From assembly GCA_038049695.1 (NCBI GenBank), contig CP142455.1, positions 23,349,501-23,413,500 on the forward strand: 64,000 bases of DNA, in the 5' to 3' direction. Origin of the DNA: Cinnamomum chago (taxonomy: Eukaryota; Streptophyta; Magnoliopsida; Laurales; Lauraceae). A model generated the notes under the pieces. That model had not been told where the DNA came from. It searched no databases and saw only the letters and a program-made list of their open reading frames with translations. The position numbers and the translations under genes were made by a program. Position 1 is the stretch's first letter; each line of letters starts with the position of its first letter. Positions 33,282 through 45,701 of this stretch are shown piece after piece.

Positions 33282-36200
33282 TGTTGTAGTGCCAGGTCGA
33301 CCGGGGACTAGCCGTTGGGCATTTTTTCCTATAAATATGAGTTCTTTCCTTTGCCAAAAGTTGGGAATTTTAAGGCCCTCCTTGAGGGGTTTTGAGGCAT
33401 ATCAAAGGGAAATGAACTAAGAGATGAAGGGGATCATTAGGAAAGCTAAAGCTTGGATTAATAAAGTTAAATCACCAAGTAGGCTCTACTTTCCTTAATC
33501 ATATGTTTTCATGCTTTGTTTTATTTTTGGTAAATCATTTGTAGCATGATAAACTATGTTGTGTTGTATCTTTAACATGTTTTATGTTTTGAATTGATTT
33601 ATTGTTTTGGATACATCACCATTGATTCAATCCAAGTAGTACTTTATCTTTGGTAAATCTAAGTAGATCATGTTAATGGAAACATCTTTGAAATTAGATA
33701 TAACATGATCCATATACTTGGTTGAATCTTTGGTTGTTGTTTTTCCAACATAAGAAAATCACTTTCAAAACTATCTTATGTTTTGGATTCAACTTCTTTA
33801 CAAATCATATGTTTTCATGTTTTGTTTTATCTTTGATAAATCTTTAGTAGCATGTTAACCTATGATGTGTTGTATCCTTAGCATGTTTTATATTTTGAAT
33901 TGATCTATTGTTTTGGATGCATCACCATTGATTCAATCCAAGTAGTACTTTATTTGGTAAATCTAAGTAGATCATTTTAATGAAATAATCTTTGAAATTA
34001 TATGTAACATGATTCATATACTTGGTTGAATCTTTGGTTGTTGTCTTCCATCATAAGAAAATATTTTTCAAATATATCTTATGTTTTGGATTCAACATGT
34101 TTACAAATCATATGTATTTTGTTTTAAAGTTTTACAACTTGCTTTGCATTGATTGGTATATCATATTCAAGTTGTATTTATAATTACATATGATTTGTCC
34201 CCTTATTTCAATCAAATCTCATTTTATGTTTTATGAGCTACATTGTTGATTTGATTGACATCCCTATGCTTCACATGTTTTGGTCTTTGAATTTTCACAA
34301 CTTGTTTAGGATTCAAATGTATATCTTTTACAAGTTAGTTTTAACATGTGATTAGCATTTCCTCAATCATAAATATTTTATGAGCTAAAACTTTCAAAAG
34401 CCTTAGGCATACATTTATGAGCTTTCATTTTCAAAATGATTGAGGACATCACACACACACATCATGAGCATACATCTTTGCATTCATTAAGTATTTGTGT
34501 GAGTTAGTTTTTCACTTCCATATCCGCCTAATTAAGAGGCATTGTAATGAGCTAAATTGAATCTCCATCAAGTGTAATTTAGACACTAACTTAGTGAGAT
34601 AACCAACCTTGTGGTTGAAGAGGTTATTACTTAGCCTATAAAAGCATAATGTATAGGTTGATGTTGAGCCTTGAAAAACATCATTGTAAAGGTTATTGCT
34701 AAGCCTTGAAAAGCATATTGTAAAGGCTATTGCTTAGCCTATTGAAAAGCATAAATAGTGGAAATCCGGTGGGGTGTTGGATCACAAGCCGGTAGTGGAT
34801 GTAGGCATTGAGGCCAACCCACTATAAATCCTTGTGTGATGGTGCTTGCTTTGTGGTGATTCTTTTGTTAGCTTCCGCATCTTGTATGATTAATCATCAC
34901 ATGTGACTAGTTTGTTTTAAAGAAGTTAAAATTGGTTATAATTGGTCTCATAAATGAAGCTCACCCTATTCACCCCCCCCCCCCCTCTAGGGTTCGGATC
35001 CCCAGGACTTACACAAATCCCATCCACATGAATTCCAAATCAATTTCTCCAACTCCATCCAAGCCAAAACTACTAGAGGTTGATGGTGATGTAGCCACAG
35101 TATCTTCACATTTTGTTGATAGTGGCAATCCACATAAATCAATGTTCCCAAGGAAAGAACTATTGGTAAATGTGAGGAACTGTTGGCTTTGTGGTATTCT
35201 TCCATAGAGGAGATTTTCTGAGAGATTCAAGACTGCAAGAAATGTGAGCTTCGTCAATTGCCAAGGATATTCCCTGATAACTTATTCCTTGAAAGATCTA
35301 ATGACTCAAGCTGTGTTAAATTCTCCAAAGATGCTGGAATTAGGCCATTGAAGCCATTTTGTGAGAAGTTGAGCACATGGAGTAACTTGAGGTTGCATAT
35401 TGATTGTGGAATTCCCCCCTCAAATCTATTGTTTGAAAGATCCACCGAGGTCAATGCAGTGATGAACCACCTCTAGATAAAGCCCTTTCATTATCACCAT
35501 CACGGAATGTTGATAGTAAAAGCCACATCGAGATCGGTACTTGACAACTTGGTTGTTGGAACTCGAGTCCAAACCTCCTTCCATCAGTTTCCAATTCAGA
35601 AAAAATTTTGGCAAAACAATTCCCACAAAAGAACTTGAAGAAATGTCAAAGATTTGCAGAAATTGGAATGAGAGATTTTTGGCATGGGAATGAGCAATGG
35701 GACCATGAAATTTGTTGGATCGTAAGATCAAAATACGTAAATCCGATAAAATATCAAACCAGAATGGGAAGCTAGCATTTAGACGATTGTTTCCCAGGTC
35801 TATAACCTCCAATGTTTTGCAATTGGCTAATGACTTTGGTATTGGCCCTTCTAGTTTATTGCTATCAAGATTGAGTGTTCTCAGACCACACTCTGTTTTA
35901 AACGTGTTAGGCACATTGCCTTGAAAAGCATTTCTTTGCAAATTCAAAATCTTGAGGGAATTGGCAATTTTACTGAGACAAGTAGGAATTTTTTCACTAA
36001 AGTTGTTTCTAGATAGATCAAGGACTTCAAGGAGGTGTGCTTTACAAATTGATGAAGGAATTTCTCCGCTGACATTATTGCCTGAAAGAAAAAAGTATTG
36101 AGTGGAAGTGAAATTTATACTAGCTGGAATGAAGGAGGAGAGATTGTTATTTGAATAGTCATGAAAGAAGACTTGATGTGGCAAGATTGGAAGCGACCCT

Positions 36201-36734
36201 TGCAATCTGTTGGAATGAAGGTCAATAATTCCTAAATTACTTGATGAAAACTCAGGCAATGGATGGTCAAAACTCTCAAAGAAGTTGTTAGAAAGATTGA
36301 GATGATAGAAACTCCCATTTCCTACCTCCCAAATCCATGTGGGTATTTCACCATATATTTTGTTTTTGGACAGATCCAAATAATACAGTTGATTGAGATT
36401 TTGAAGGATGTTTGGAAATTCACTGATGTTGCATGAACGTAGATACAAACCAAACATTTGAGATGAGGGGATTAGATGGGGACTATTAATAATTGACAAG
36501 CCATTCTCTAAAAGGTCGAGATATGAGAAGTTTTTGAAGCTTTTGAACATAAATAGTGATATAGTGCCACTCAAGTTGTTGTTAGATAGAGAAAGAGACC
36601 GTAGCTTCGTGAGTTCAAAGACCAGCCTAGGAATTGCCCCTTGCAATATATTGTTATTCAATGAGATCTCCTCTAGCACTAAAGATGACTCGTTATGAGA
36701 GTCGGGAAGGTAGCCACTAAATTGGTTGTAAGAG

Positions 36735-37430
36735 TAGAGGTGGCAAAATATGACCCGACCCGCCAAACCGACCCGACCTGACCCGTGTATTACCCGCTTA
36801 ACCCGACTCGTTTTATAGGCGGGTCAGTCACAGGTCAAGTATTAATTCATGACCCGCAATTAAGAGGGTCGGGTTAGGGCTGATCCGCTTGACCCGCATT
36901 AATTTTTATATTTAAGTCTGTTTAAGATTACCAATACTTAATTAGAATGTACGTGGGGGTTAGCAATTGGCATTAATTCTAACTCTAGGGACTAGGGCTG
37001 TTCATCTTACATGGACGGTTTTTTTTTTTTAAATGATTTGTGAACTACGATGTGCTTGTCTTGCATGAGTCATGCTTGTATTGTTATTATTTTCTTTTTT
37101 CTTGTAAAGAAACTTATCACTCAATTCAATAGTATCTTTTTTTTATATGATATTTTTTATTTTTATGAAAAAACTGTTTTATTTCTAACATTTTTTTCTT
37201 GTAAAGAAATTTATCACTCACTTAATCAAGTATACGGGTCGACCTAACCTGTATAACCTGCAATGGTTATGCGGGTTTAAGTGGGTCGGGTTGGGTTGAC
37301 CAGTGGCGGGTGCGGGTTAGGGGTTTCCGACCCATTTAATAAACGGGTCGGATGCGGGTTAGGTTTGTCTAACCCGTTTAATAAACGGGTCTGACCCGTT
37401 TAGCACAACTCGACCCGATTGCCACCTCTA
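36735..37430. mobile_element. hAT-type MITE in the LRR exon
   Basis: 696 bp with ends TAGAGGTGGCAAAAT and ATTGCCACCTCTA, flanked by the 8-bp duplication TGTAAGAG (36727-36734 and 37431-37438), diagnostic of the hAT superfamily. The interior near both ends is made of GACCCGACCCG / CGGGTCGGGT words, so it can fold back on itself. No transposase is encoded. It interrupts the LRR reading frame of the receptor-like-protein gene. Confidence 0.95.
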
Positions 37431-37552
37431 TGTAAGAGAGATCCAAGTATCACAATGCAGAGTGAGAAAACAGAGATGACGGGATACATCACTCAAGTGA
37501 ATTACTAAATAGATAAAGAGAAATAAGATGTATGAGCCCATCTCCATAGGAT

Positions 37553-37972
37553 AAAGGAATTGTACCACTGAAGTTATTTGATGAAAGATCCAAGTACTCA
37601 AGTTGGGTGAGGTTTGCAATTGAAGAAAGAATCGTACCACTGAAGTTATTTGATGAAAGATCTAAGTACTTTAGTTGGAAGAGGTTTGAGATTGAAGAAG
37701 GAACCATACCACCGAAGTTTATTTGATGAAAGGTCCAAGTGCTCAAGTTGGGTGAGGTTTGAGAATGAAGAAGGAATCATACCACCGAAGTTATTTGATG
37801 AAGGGTCCAAGTGCTCAAGTTGGGTGAGGTTTGGGAATGAAGAAGGAACCATACCGTGCTCAAGTTGGGTGAGGTTTGAGAATGAAGAAGGAACCATACC
37901 ACCGAAATTATTTGATGAAAGGTCCAAGTACTCAAGTTGGGTGAGCTTTGCAATTGAAGAAGGTGACAAACC
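37553..37972 (-). repeat. 72-bp tandem repeats encoding 24-residue LRRs
   Basis: About six near-identical 72-base units, each one LRR of the type LTQLEHLDLSSNNFGGMIPSSFSN. One unit has an extra T (near 37718, TTTATTTG instead of TTATTTG) that shifts the frame. Another has lost 27 bases in frame near 37858. The nucleotide-level identity shows recent expansion by unequal exchange. Confidence 0.85.
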
Positions 37973-39092
37973 AGAAAAATTGAAATTCTAAAGTGATAAT
38001 ACCTTCAAGGATTTGAGATTGCTAATGGAATCCAATAGTTTCTCAAGGATGTCTTGGCCATCTAGGTACAATTTCTACAAAGCTTTGTTTTAAGGAAATT
38101 CTGAAAAATCAATGATGAGATGTGGATTGTCTGAAATGTCAAGTTTTTGTAGATTTGCCATCAAGAGAATACTCTCAAGAAACTTTCCATACAAACCACA
38201 ACCACTAAGGGTGAGAGATGTCAAAGCAGAGGAGTCACCTAAGAAGTCAAACCCAACAATGGAGGAGAGATTGTTTCCATCCAATGAGAGTTGAGATAGA
38301 TCAGGAATATGGAAAAGAGAGGGATAGATGGGTCCTTGAAGACCACAACCACATAAGCTCAACCTCTGAAGATTCGGAATTGCGATGGATATGGCTTGGG
38401 CCCACTTGGCACCGTGCTCCTCCGAGATGTTTACACTGTCAAGAAAGAGCTCTTGGAGGCTGGATAAGTTTCCAATGAGTGTTGTGAGGTTTGGGCTTTT
38501 GAGCTTTAGATTGCCCAATGGTCAGTAAAGATAGTCAGAGAGATCCAAGGAAAGAAGCTTGGTCAATCTTGATATTTCCAACGAGATTTGGCCAGTAAAA
38601 TGTGATAATGAGAGGTTCAGATGGGCCAAATTGGTGAGGTGGCCCAGCCCAAAGGGTATTGAGTGAGGATAGAAATTGTTCCAGGAAAGGTTGAGCTTTT
38701 GGAGGCTGTGGAGACTGAAGAGGCTAGAGTGTATTTGACCTTCAATCGAAACCCTAGTCTCACAAAGATCAAGTCCAATCACGTGCCCCGTAGCCTCGTC
38801 GCACGTAATGCCTTCCCAAGAGCAACAATTAGTGGCTGGATTCCAAGAATCGAGCTTTGAAGAAGAGTTATAGTAGCCACGATCTATAAAAAAAAAGGCA
38901 TGCTTGAGTTGAAGCAAGGCAAACTTCTCGTGATGAAGGCAGTTTGATGAGGAACTGTTGTGTCTCCCAATGAATGAAAAGGAGAGCGTGGTTTCAAAGA
39001 GCATAAGCAGCTGCAGTGAAAAGGCAAGAAGAGAAAGGAGGAAACAACATGAGGTTTTAGTAAAGGGAAGGAGCTGAGGTGATCCATCAATA

Positions 39093-41830
39093 GTGCTCTA
39101 AGATGGGTATAGGTTTCAAGCAACACTGGTGAGGTGATGAGATTTAAGGAGAATCACTTGGTATTTATAGAAGACTAGTGGAGCCCTGCACGTGCATTAC
39201 ATACTCTTTCAGTATGATAATCTGAAAAAATAAAGTCATTGAAAAACTCAATATTAACTATCCCAATGGAGAATGCTCAGTTTATATATATAGATCATTT
39301 TTTTGGAAAATTAAGTAATTTACAATCACTCATTGTTCTTATGATATTTAAGAAAAGCTTCAATAGAAAAAAGTATGAAGAAGATGGAATAATAAGATAT
39401 ATGGAAGGAAACTAATTAAAAAAGAAGTTGAAAACCAACCTTTTCTGGCCATACATGAATAGGCAAAACACTCACCAATTTCAATATAGATCGATAATCC
39501 GGCTTATTTTCCATTAAAATTTGTCTAAAACCTAGCACCACATATATATATATACCAAATCCATGTTGAGAAGCACTGAATGATAGTAATACCAATACAA
39601 AAAAAAAATTGAATATCATGAAAAGAAACAAGATTGATATGTCATGATGAGGGCCAGAGCAATAACTTAAAAAGCTTTCTTGAATTAAGATGACAACGCT
39701 ACCAAATTTTGAACCATGTACATTTGTGGCACTTCTGTTAGCTTTTTATGTATCATAAACCAGTTCTGTTACATTCTAATTTTGTAGTAAGTGAATCTTT
39801 GAAACAAATTTCATAATTTGAAGCAAGAGATCCAACTACAAAGAGATCTTCAACCATGCACACTCAGGGTGGGCACAACTACTTCCTTCAAACTTCTTAA
39901 GAAAATTTAATGGAAAATTCATTATCCTAGCATTTTAGTAATGTGGTTGCAATGTTGGACAGGAATCAAGTCCACGAGTAATATTGGTTCGACCTAAGAT
40001 GATGCTTTGGATGAAGCAAGCAAAATCATAAAGAAAGACAATTAGCACCCTCAAACACAGTTTGGCACGTAGAATGATAATGAAGAATGCATGTTGCCAG
40101 AATTGCCTAAAACAAAAAAAAGAAAAAAAGAAAAAAAAAAGGAAAAAAAGGGGCCCTAAAGCAATCACTTCAAATCAACATAAGAGGGTGGATCTAAAAA
40201 CATGAGTTGGCATATCAAAATGATGGGTTCCATTACATCATACTCATAAAAACTTGAAAGGAAAAACAAAATACCTTATCATAATCCAAGAAGTAATAAG
40301 ACAAGCCATTAGTCACTTGCATTGGATGTTGGTTTGATTTATAGTAATAAAATTCAAAAGAAAACCAACTTGCATGGAATGAAGAAATCAAGAAAAGGCT
40401 TACATAACAAAAATCTACATATGCTTGCATATTCACAAAAGACTTTCATGACACTGGGATTATCTGGCTACTAAGAAATTGAAGCATCTAAATAGACCTT
40501 AAGCCTCTCCACAACATCTCTGTATCTTTGGCTAGTGCACCCACACATCAATGAAATATCTTCCTCATTTCAACCCACTAATGTCACCCAAGTCCTCATC
40601 ACTAAGCATGAAAACACCATGCTTTCTTAGTAAAGGGGATATATATATGTCCCAGTATTTCTTTTTCTGATCTGACACAAGCATACTATCAAACCACATA
40701 AAATATTTTTCTATATTTTTTAGAGTGACTATTTGGTTAGATCTACTTGTGCATAGTGTTTTGTATCGATTGCAGATTTTGACTACACCCTAACATATTT
40801 GCTAGCATACATAGGAATTTATGGTGAAATAAGCTTTGTTGAAAGATTATTAAAGAAGTGAGGGGGTGAGAAACACAAGGTTATAGATGCAAAAGGGACC
40901 TTGACCATCATGGGATTTGATTTCCAGGGTGATGGATGAGCATTCATCTCTCATTTTTCCTCAAATCAATTTCCATTAAAAGAGAGGTTATTTGATTGTC
41001 ATTTTTTAATATCCATGCATGATTTTACATTTTAACCACTAATGAAAATCTGAAGCCCTATAACTCTTAGGAACTGAAGGAACAATTTTTTGTCATTCCT
41101 TATAAAGTCTGATGCACTAAAATGTGTAACATGTTACAATTATTTTTCTTTTTTCTTTTCCAAAAAGAGGGGAACGCATTAAAAGATTAAAAAACAATTA
41201 TAAATGGGCCAAACCTTCTACCAAAACCACTAATGTCAAAGTGGCATACAAGATAACCAATCCATCAAGCCGGCTCATACAAAAAAAAAAAAAAAAAATG
41301 CCCAACTGGTCACTACCTCCCCTAAATGTTAAAATTCTATTTCATTTATAACATTGCTGATCATTTTTTAATATTCAACTTTTCTTCATTTTTAATCGCT
41401 TATAAAAATTTACAGTAAACTTCACTATTTCAGTAATATTAAAAAGAGATTTTCTATTATCACAAAGTTCACTTTGTCGAATGTTGTTGGAGTACTAAAT
41501 GTTTAAAATGTCACAATTCTATTTCACATATTTTATTTCTAGCATTGCAAATTCAATGAAACAAAATACCAACCAACCAAAACAATACCCAACTCATAAT
41601 TTTAAATGAATAAACAACAAATCACAATGATTCCAAGCAATCTTTGCCATTCTCATCTCTTCCTCTGACAAGCAAATCATGTCTTTACAGGCATTGGGAT
41701 TGAAGTTGAAATTTTCTACACATGAAAATCTCAACTGAAATTTCTCATTTGAGTTCTTGCAGCGAATGAATAAATTCTTCAAAAACAATCCTTTTCATGA
41801 TCATTTGAGCTAAGCATTTCATTGAAATAT
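39093..41830. other. Upstream of the receptor-like-protein gene, no gene seen
   Basis: AT-rich sequence with short (TA)n runs (39540-39555) and A-rich tracts (40119-40150, 41281-41299). The first part should hold the promoter of the minus-strand LRR gene, but I cannot pick out a convincing TATA box and start. No frame has recognisable homology. Confidence 0.4.
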
Positions 41831-41842
41831 AATAATAAAAAA

Positions 41843-42777
41843 GTGGGCCCACGGATGTGTAGTTCTCTTTGATTTTATATATATAATATAATATAATAAT
41901 ACTAAGTGGGGCCTACAGATGTGTAGATGTAGAGAAAAAGCATGACAAGTTCTTCTACTAAGTGGGGCCCATAGATGTGTAGTTCTCATTTTATTTTATA
42001 TATATATATCTAATATAATAATACAAAGTGGGGCCCACAGATGTGTAGAGAAAAAGCATGACAAGTTCATCTGCTAAGTGGTATAATATAATAATATTAA
42101 GTGAGGCCCATAGATGTGTAGTTCTCTTTTATTTTATACATATATATTATAATAATACTAAGTGGGGCCCACAGATGTGTAGTTCTCTTGTATTTTATAT
42201 ATATAATATAATACTACTAAGTGAGGCCCACAGACGTGTAGTTCTCTTTTATTATATACATAATCTAATATAATAATACTAAGTGCGGCCCACAGATATG
42301 TAGAGGAAAAGGATGACAAGTTCATCTCTTTTATTGGGGCCCACATATGTGTAGTTCTCTTTTATTTTATATATATATATATATATAATATCATAATACT
42401 AAGTGGGGCCCATAGATATGTAGAGAAAAAGCATGACACTTTTTTCTCTTTTATAATAAGGGTATAGATATTATATGATTATTATTATAATATAATAAGA
42501 ATATTTTATTATATTATAGTATTTGGAGGTGGGCCCCACAAAGGTGTAGTGAAAAAGTATGCAATGTCTCCTCTTTTATAATAGTAGATAATAAATAAAT
42601 TGTAGATAGATTATAATATTTGGAGTGAAAGAGTTTGTAATTTCTCATAATAATATATTATTATATTATATTATACTATTTGTGGGTGGGCCCCACAAAG
42701 GTGTAGTAAAAAAGTTTACAATTTCTCATAATAAAATATTATTATATTATATTATAATATTTGAAGGTGGGCCCCAC
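41843..42777. repeat. Tandem array of about 63 bp built on GTGGGGCCCAC
   Basis: The core GTGGGGCCCACAGATGTGTAG, or a close variant, occurs at 41843, 41906, 41962, 42028, 42101, 42162, 42221, 42283, 42335 and 42403, each followed by TTCTCTTTTATTTTATATATA-like spacer. A variant, GTGGGCCCCACAAAGGTGTAG, follows at 42529, 42686 and 42767. The early spacing is 52-73 bases. The core fits the published TCP transcription-factor consensus (GGNCCCAC / GTGGNCCC), but a plain minisatellite explains it equally well. Confidence 0.75.
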
Positions 42778-45700
42778 AATGATGTAGTGAAAAAAGTATG
42801 CAACTTTCCCTCTTTTATAATAGTAGTAGATAAGAAAAAATAATGGAAAAGAACATGTGCTGATTTCATCGAATAAATACCCCCCTACCTACGTATACAA
42901 TAATTGGTGGGCCTCATTGCACAAGCATGACCCTTAACATTATTGAATAAATCACTCGATCAACAAAATTCTAGGTGATTGTCATTAGCTACTGTCCTTG
43001 TGTATCAAATTTTGCAAAAGGCGCAAACCCTTTGTCCTTTGATCTGGCCAACCACTGTATAAAACAATCAACCCTCTTGATATACGTACAAAATCACCAA
43101 CGAAATCGATTTCTTTTTTTTTTTTTAATATTTTAGCAAATAGTCTACTTTCAGGTAGCGTCTTTTTTTTTAAATTAAATTAGTAGGAGTAGTGACAATT
43201 TCTGCATGAATGAATGCTCATGATTGTCAAGTACCAAATAAAACCCTCTGAACCGATTGCCCTTCACTTTTTTTTTTTAAATGTAATTTGAGTATAGAAA
43301 AGAAAGGCGTGTTTTTGGATCCGGACTGCGAGTATGAGACCTTTCCTTTCATTGTCTAAAGATAACTTTAAAGATTAAAAGCATTATTATTATTATTTTT
43401 TATAAAAGATTATTATCATTATTAATTGACCATCAAAATCATGATCATGAATCCACGGGTGATGGCCCCACCGTAAATAGCATGTGGAAAGTGGGAGAGA
43501 TAACGTCTAACAACTTTCATGTCATGATGACAACCCCACAATTGACGTGTCAAATTTTCATTTTGCGCTGTGCCATTGTCTACTCCCAGCATGAGAATGG
43601 ACATCCATTTACCATCAAAATCAATCTTAGAACTATATTTATCCATGGATAGATGGTTCATAGAATGGGCACATTTGTGGTCATTAGGGCTGAGCTTGCT
43701 TGTATATATATGTGGTTGAACTAGGGTCTTAATTTGGAGGTCCTTCTTTAGTCACTCTATGAAATCTAAATTCTCAGCAAGTGTTACATCCTTGGGATAA
43801 ATTGCATAATGCAGGAATTCTTGCACCATCTATTTTTGCAGATCCAATGAAAATAATTCAGGCTTCCTAATGATTGAAAACTATTCATGGCGTACTAACA
43901 CCTGGAGATTTTGATATAAATGGTTAGTTGAAAAAAATTAATAGGGCATCAAAAGCAATCCATCTTGAGTTTGGATTCCGGGATCCGGAGTTTCCTATGT
44001 AGAGAAAATAAAATAGCAGAAGATACTTAAAACTTTCAAGTAACCATCAGAATCATGGGTCCACCGCCGATGGGCCCCACGGTTAAGAACGTGTGGAAAC
44101 TGGAAAGAGTAAGATAGCAATCATTTCAAATTTTCTTTTGGGCTATGAGAATACCCCCAAGTCCACGATCAGAATCAATCTTAAAATTATTATATTTATC
44201 CATGGATGGATGGCCCCACCGAATGGACATTTGTGGTGAATATAGTGCTGAACTTGTATGTGACTAGAGTCTAGACATGAGTCTATGGAGACACTTCTTA
44301 AAATGAAATCTATATTCTACTTTAGTAGCGCAAGTTTATTTACTGGAATTGAGAGAGTTTTTCTTCTGTGATTTTTATTTTCTCAAAAATAGTGAAATCC
44401 TAAAATCGTTTATTTTATGCTTGAAACCTTTTAAGTGGGTCAAATTTTAAAATCTTTATAAAGAAATATGACATTTACAAATGCTAAACGATAAGCCATC
44501 ACACCACACAATGATGCCGAGGGTGGGCGGGTGCTCAAGTTAAAGATTCCAACATAGTTAAAAAATAGAGAAAATGGGGGAAAAGACAGAGTTCCATCTT
44601 TACGTAATGCAGAAATCTCATATTTTGCGTATTTTCATTTCTGCACTTCCGACCACTTCCCTGATAAATAAATATTGACCTCTTCCCTAACAAATAAATT
44701 TTCACATATTCAAAGAAAACACTTGGGTTTCCACTTGTTGACATCGAGAAGCATAAGCATTGCACCAAATGGGCAGAAAAGCAGCAAGCATGATTTTCCA
44801 TAAAGCCGTTGTTATGCAAACATGCCCTAAGCGTAGGCCATCAAAATCGTGAGTCTACCGATGGTGGCCCGACAATAAATAACGTGTGGAAAGAGGAAGA
44901 TAGCATCTTCCTTTTGGGCTGTAAAATGAATTCTAATAGTTTCTATTCCAAAGCCAAAGCTTGTAGGAAAAAAAAAAAAAAAAAAAGAAGAAAATCAAAA
45001 GATATACCTTATAAGTTAAAACTATTAAGTGACCATCAAAATCATGGGTCCATCCACCGGTTAAATAACGTGTGGAAAGAGTGAGATAACATCTAGCAAC
45101 TGTCACGACTCACGATGACAACGCCTCCCTCCATTCACAACTCAATTTCTTTTTAATGTGGGCAACTGGGCAACGACATTGACTGATTGTCTACTTAAAA
45201 AGTATAATTATCCATGGATTGATCGCCCACCGTGTGGACATTTGTGGTGAATATAAGGCCGAGCTTGTATCATGTATGTGACTAGATTTTCTTTATTTAT
45301 TTATTATTTTGTGGTGAAAGTATGTGGCTAGACTTGAGTCTTTTGGAGCAGGGTTTTACATTTCGGTCCCAGTCTTTGTGCCCGGTACGACTGACTCCAT
45401 TCTAAGAATTATAAGAAAATCTTAACTTTTTAAAAAAAATAACAAAAAAATTATTAAAAATATGAAAATTGAGCTAGTTAACAAGTATCCAATCTAAACA
45501 TAATGTCATTGTACTCCAACCAGTTGAGCTATTTACAATGTTCTCATAGTATCTTTGTAAAAAAAAATTTAAATATATTAATTTTTTTTCCGAAACAGTC
45601 CTTGACTTGTGCAGGTGCCTCATCCGACTCGGTCCTGACTAGTACTACTTCTACTTGCCCGAGTCGACTCGGTGCTGACCGGGATTTAATACCATGCTTT
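42778..45700. repeat. Diverged dispersed repeats, no gene
   Basis: A unit starting ACCATCAAAATCATGGGTCC, with CGTGTGGAAAG about 45 bases later, recurs at about 43429, 44041, 44838 and 45031. A linked piece, TTTATCCATGGATGGATGG then GGACATTTGTGGTGAATATA, recurs at about 43638, 44194 and 45208. The copies are unequal and worn, suggesting an old non-coding transposon or broken duplications. No protein gene is recognisable. Confidence 0.55.
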
Positions 45701-45701
45701 T

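Larger units (their letters stand above)
18931..33291 (+). mobile_element. CACTA (En/Spm) DNA transposon, 14.4 kb, complete ends
   Basis: It starts CACTACAACA (18931-18940) and ends TGTTGTAGTG (33282-33291), perfect 10-base inverted ends with looser similarity for about 30 bases. CCA is duplicated at 18928-18930 and 33292-33294. The intact left LTR at about 14600-14625 shows the unoccupied target (GACCTGTTTCCA then GGTTGACCGGGG), which proves the borders. Inside are dense subterminal repeats at both ends, a tnp2 transposase gene (23561-27392), a gag-like ORF, a Transposase_24 gene (28393-30721) and two tandem-repeat arrays. Both transposase genes carry stops, so this copy is not autonomous now. 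Movement in trans, or decay after insertion, are both possible. Confidence 0.96.
14125..35013 (+). mobile_element. LTR retrotransposon without pol (LARD-like), with a CACTA element inside its 3' LTR
   Basis: Left LTR 14125-15774 and right LTR 18437-35013 (interrupted) both start TGTTAGGG and end ACTTACA. Five-base direct repeats CAAAT flank the whole at 14120-14124 and 35014-35018. A primer-binding site begins 2 bases after the left LTR, and a purine tract immediately precedes the right LTR, so the orientation is plus. The internal region is only 2662 bp and encodes no gag, protease, RT, RNase H or integrase, so the element depends on another element for movement. The GGGGGAGA tracts and the CCCCCCTCTAGGGTTCGGATCC LTR end resemble copia SIRE/Maximus-type elements; this affiliation is tentative. 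Confidence 0.93.
18437..35013 (+). repeat. 3' LTR, interrupted by a CACTA element
   Basis: LTR sequence at 18437-18930 and 33295-35013 (33292-33294 is the CCA duplication). Without the insert it is about 2.2 kb. It keeps a segment of about 555 bp (34344-34899) missing from the left LTR, and a small extra repeat (GGAGTTTTAGAAAA near 18618). Elsewhere the two LTRs are very similar by eye, so the retrotransposon is not ancient. Confidence 0.9.
35019..39092 (-). pseudogene. LRR receptor-like protein, disrupted
   Basis: Minus-strand order: hydrophobic leader region (about 39070-39000), LRRNT cap (EKFALLQLKHAF, DSWNPATNCCSWEGITC), N-terminal LRRs to 38522, LRRs 38518-38090, further LRRs with 72-bp repetition 37980-37440, a hAT MITE, LRRs with a KGLYLE island region (36726-35430), final LRRs ([27 protein letters not shown]), the cap FLGNIDLCGLPL and an acidic stretch ending FMWMGF at 35019. 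The membrane segment continues at 14124. Such proteins sit in the plasma membrane and act in immunity or development with adaptor kinases; there is no kinase here. Breaks: TGA at 38522, TAA at 38090, frameshifts near 37712, 35455 and 35257, and no in-frame ATG before 39004 for the leader. Confidence 0.9.

Noticed and set aside
45480-45530. tRNA-like A box on the minus strand (TAGCTCAACTGGTTGG)
   Set aside because: No B box at the right distance and no cloverleaf; not callable as a tRNA or SINE.
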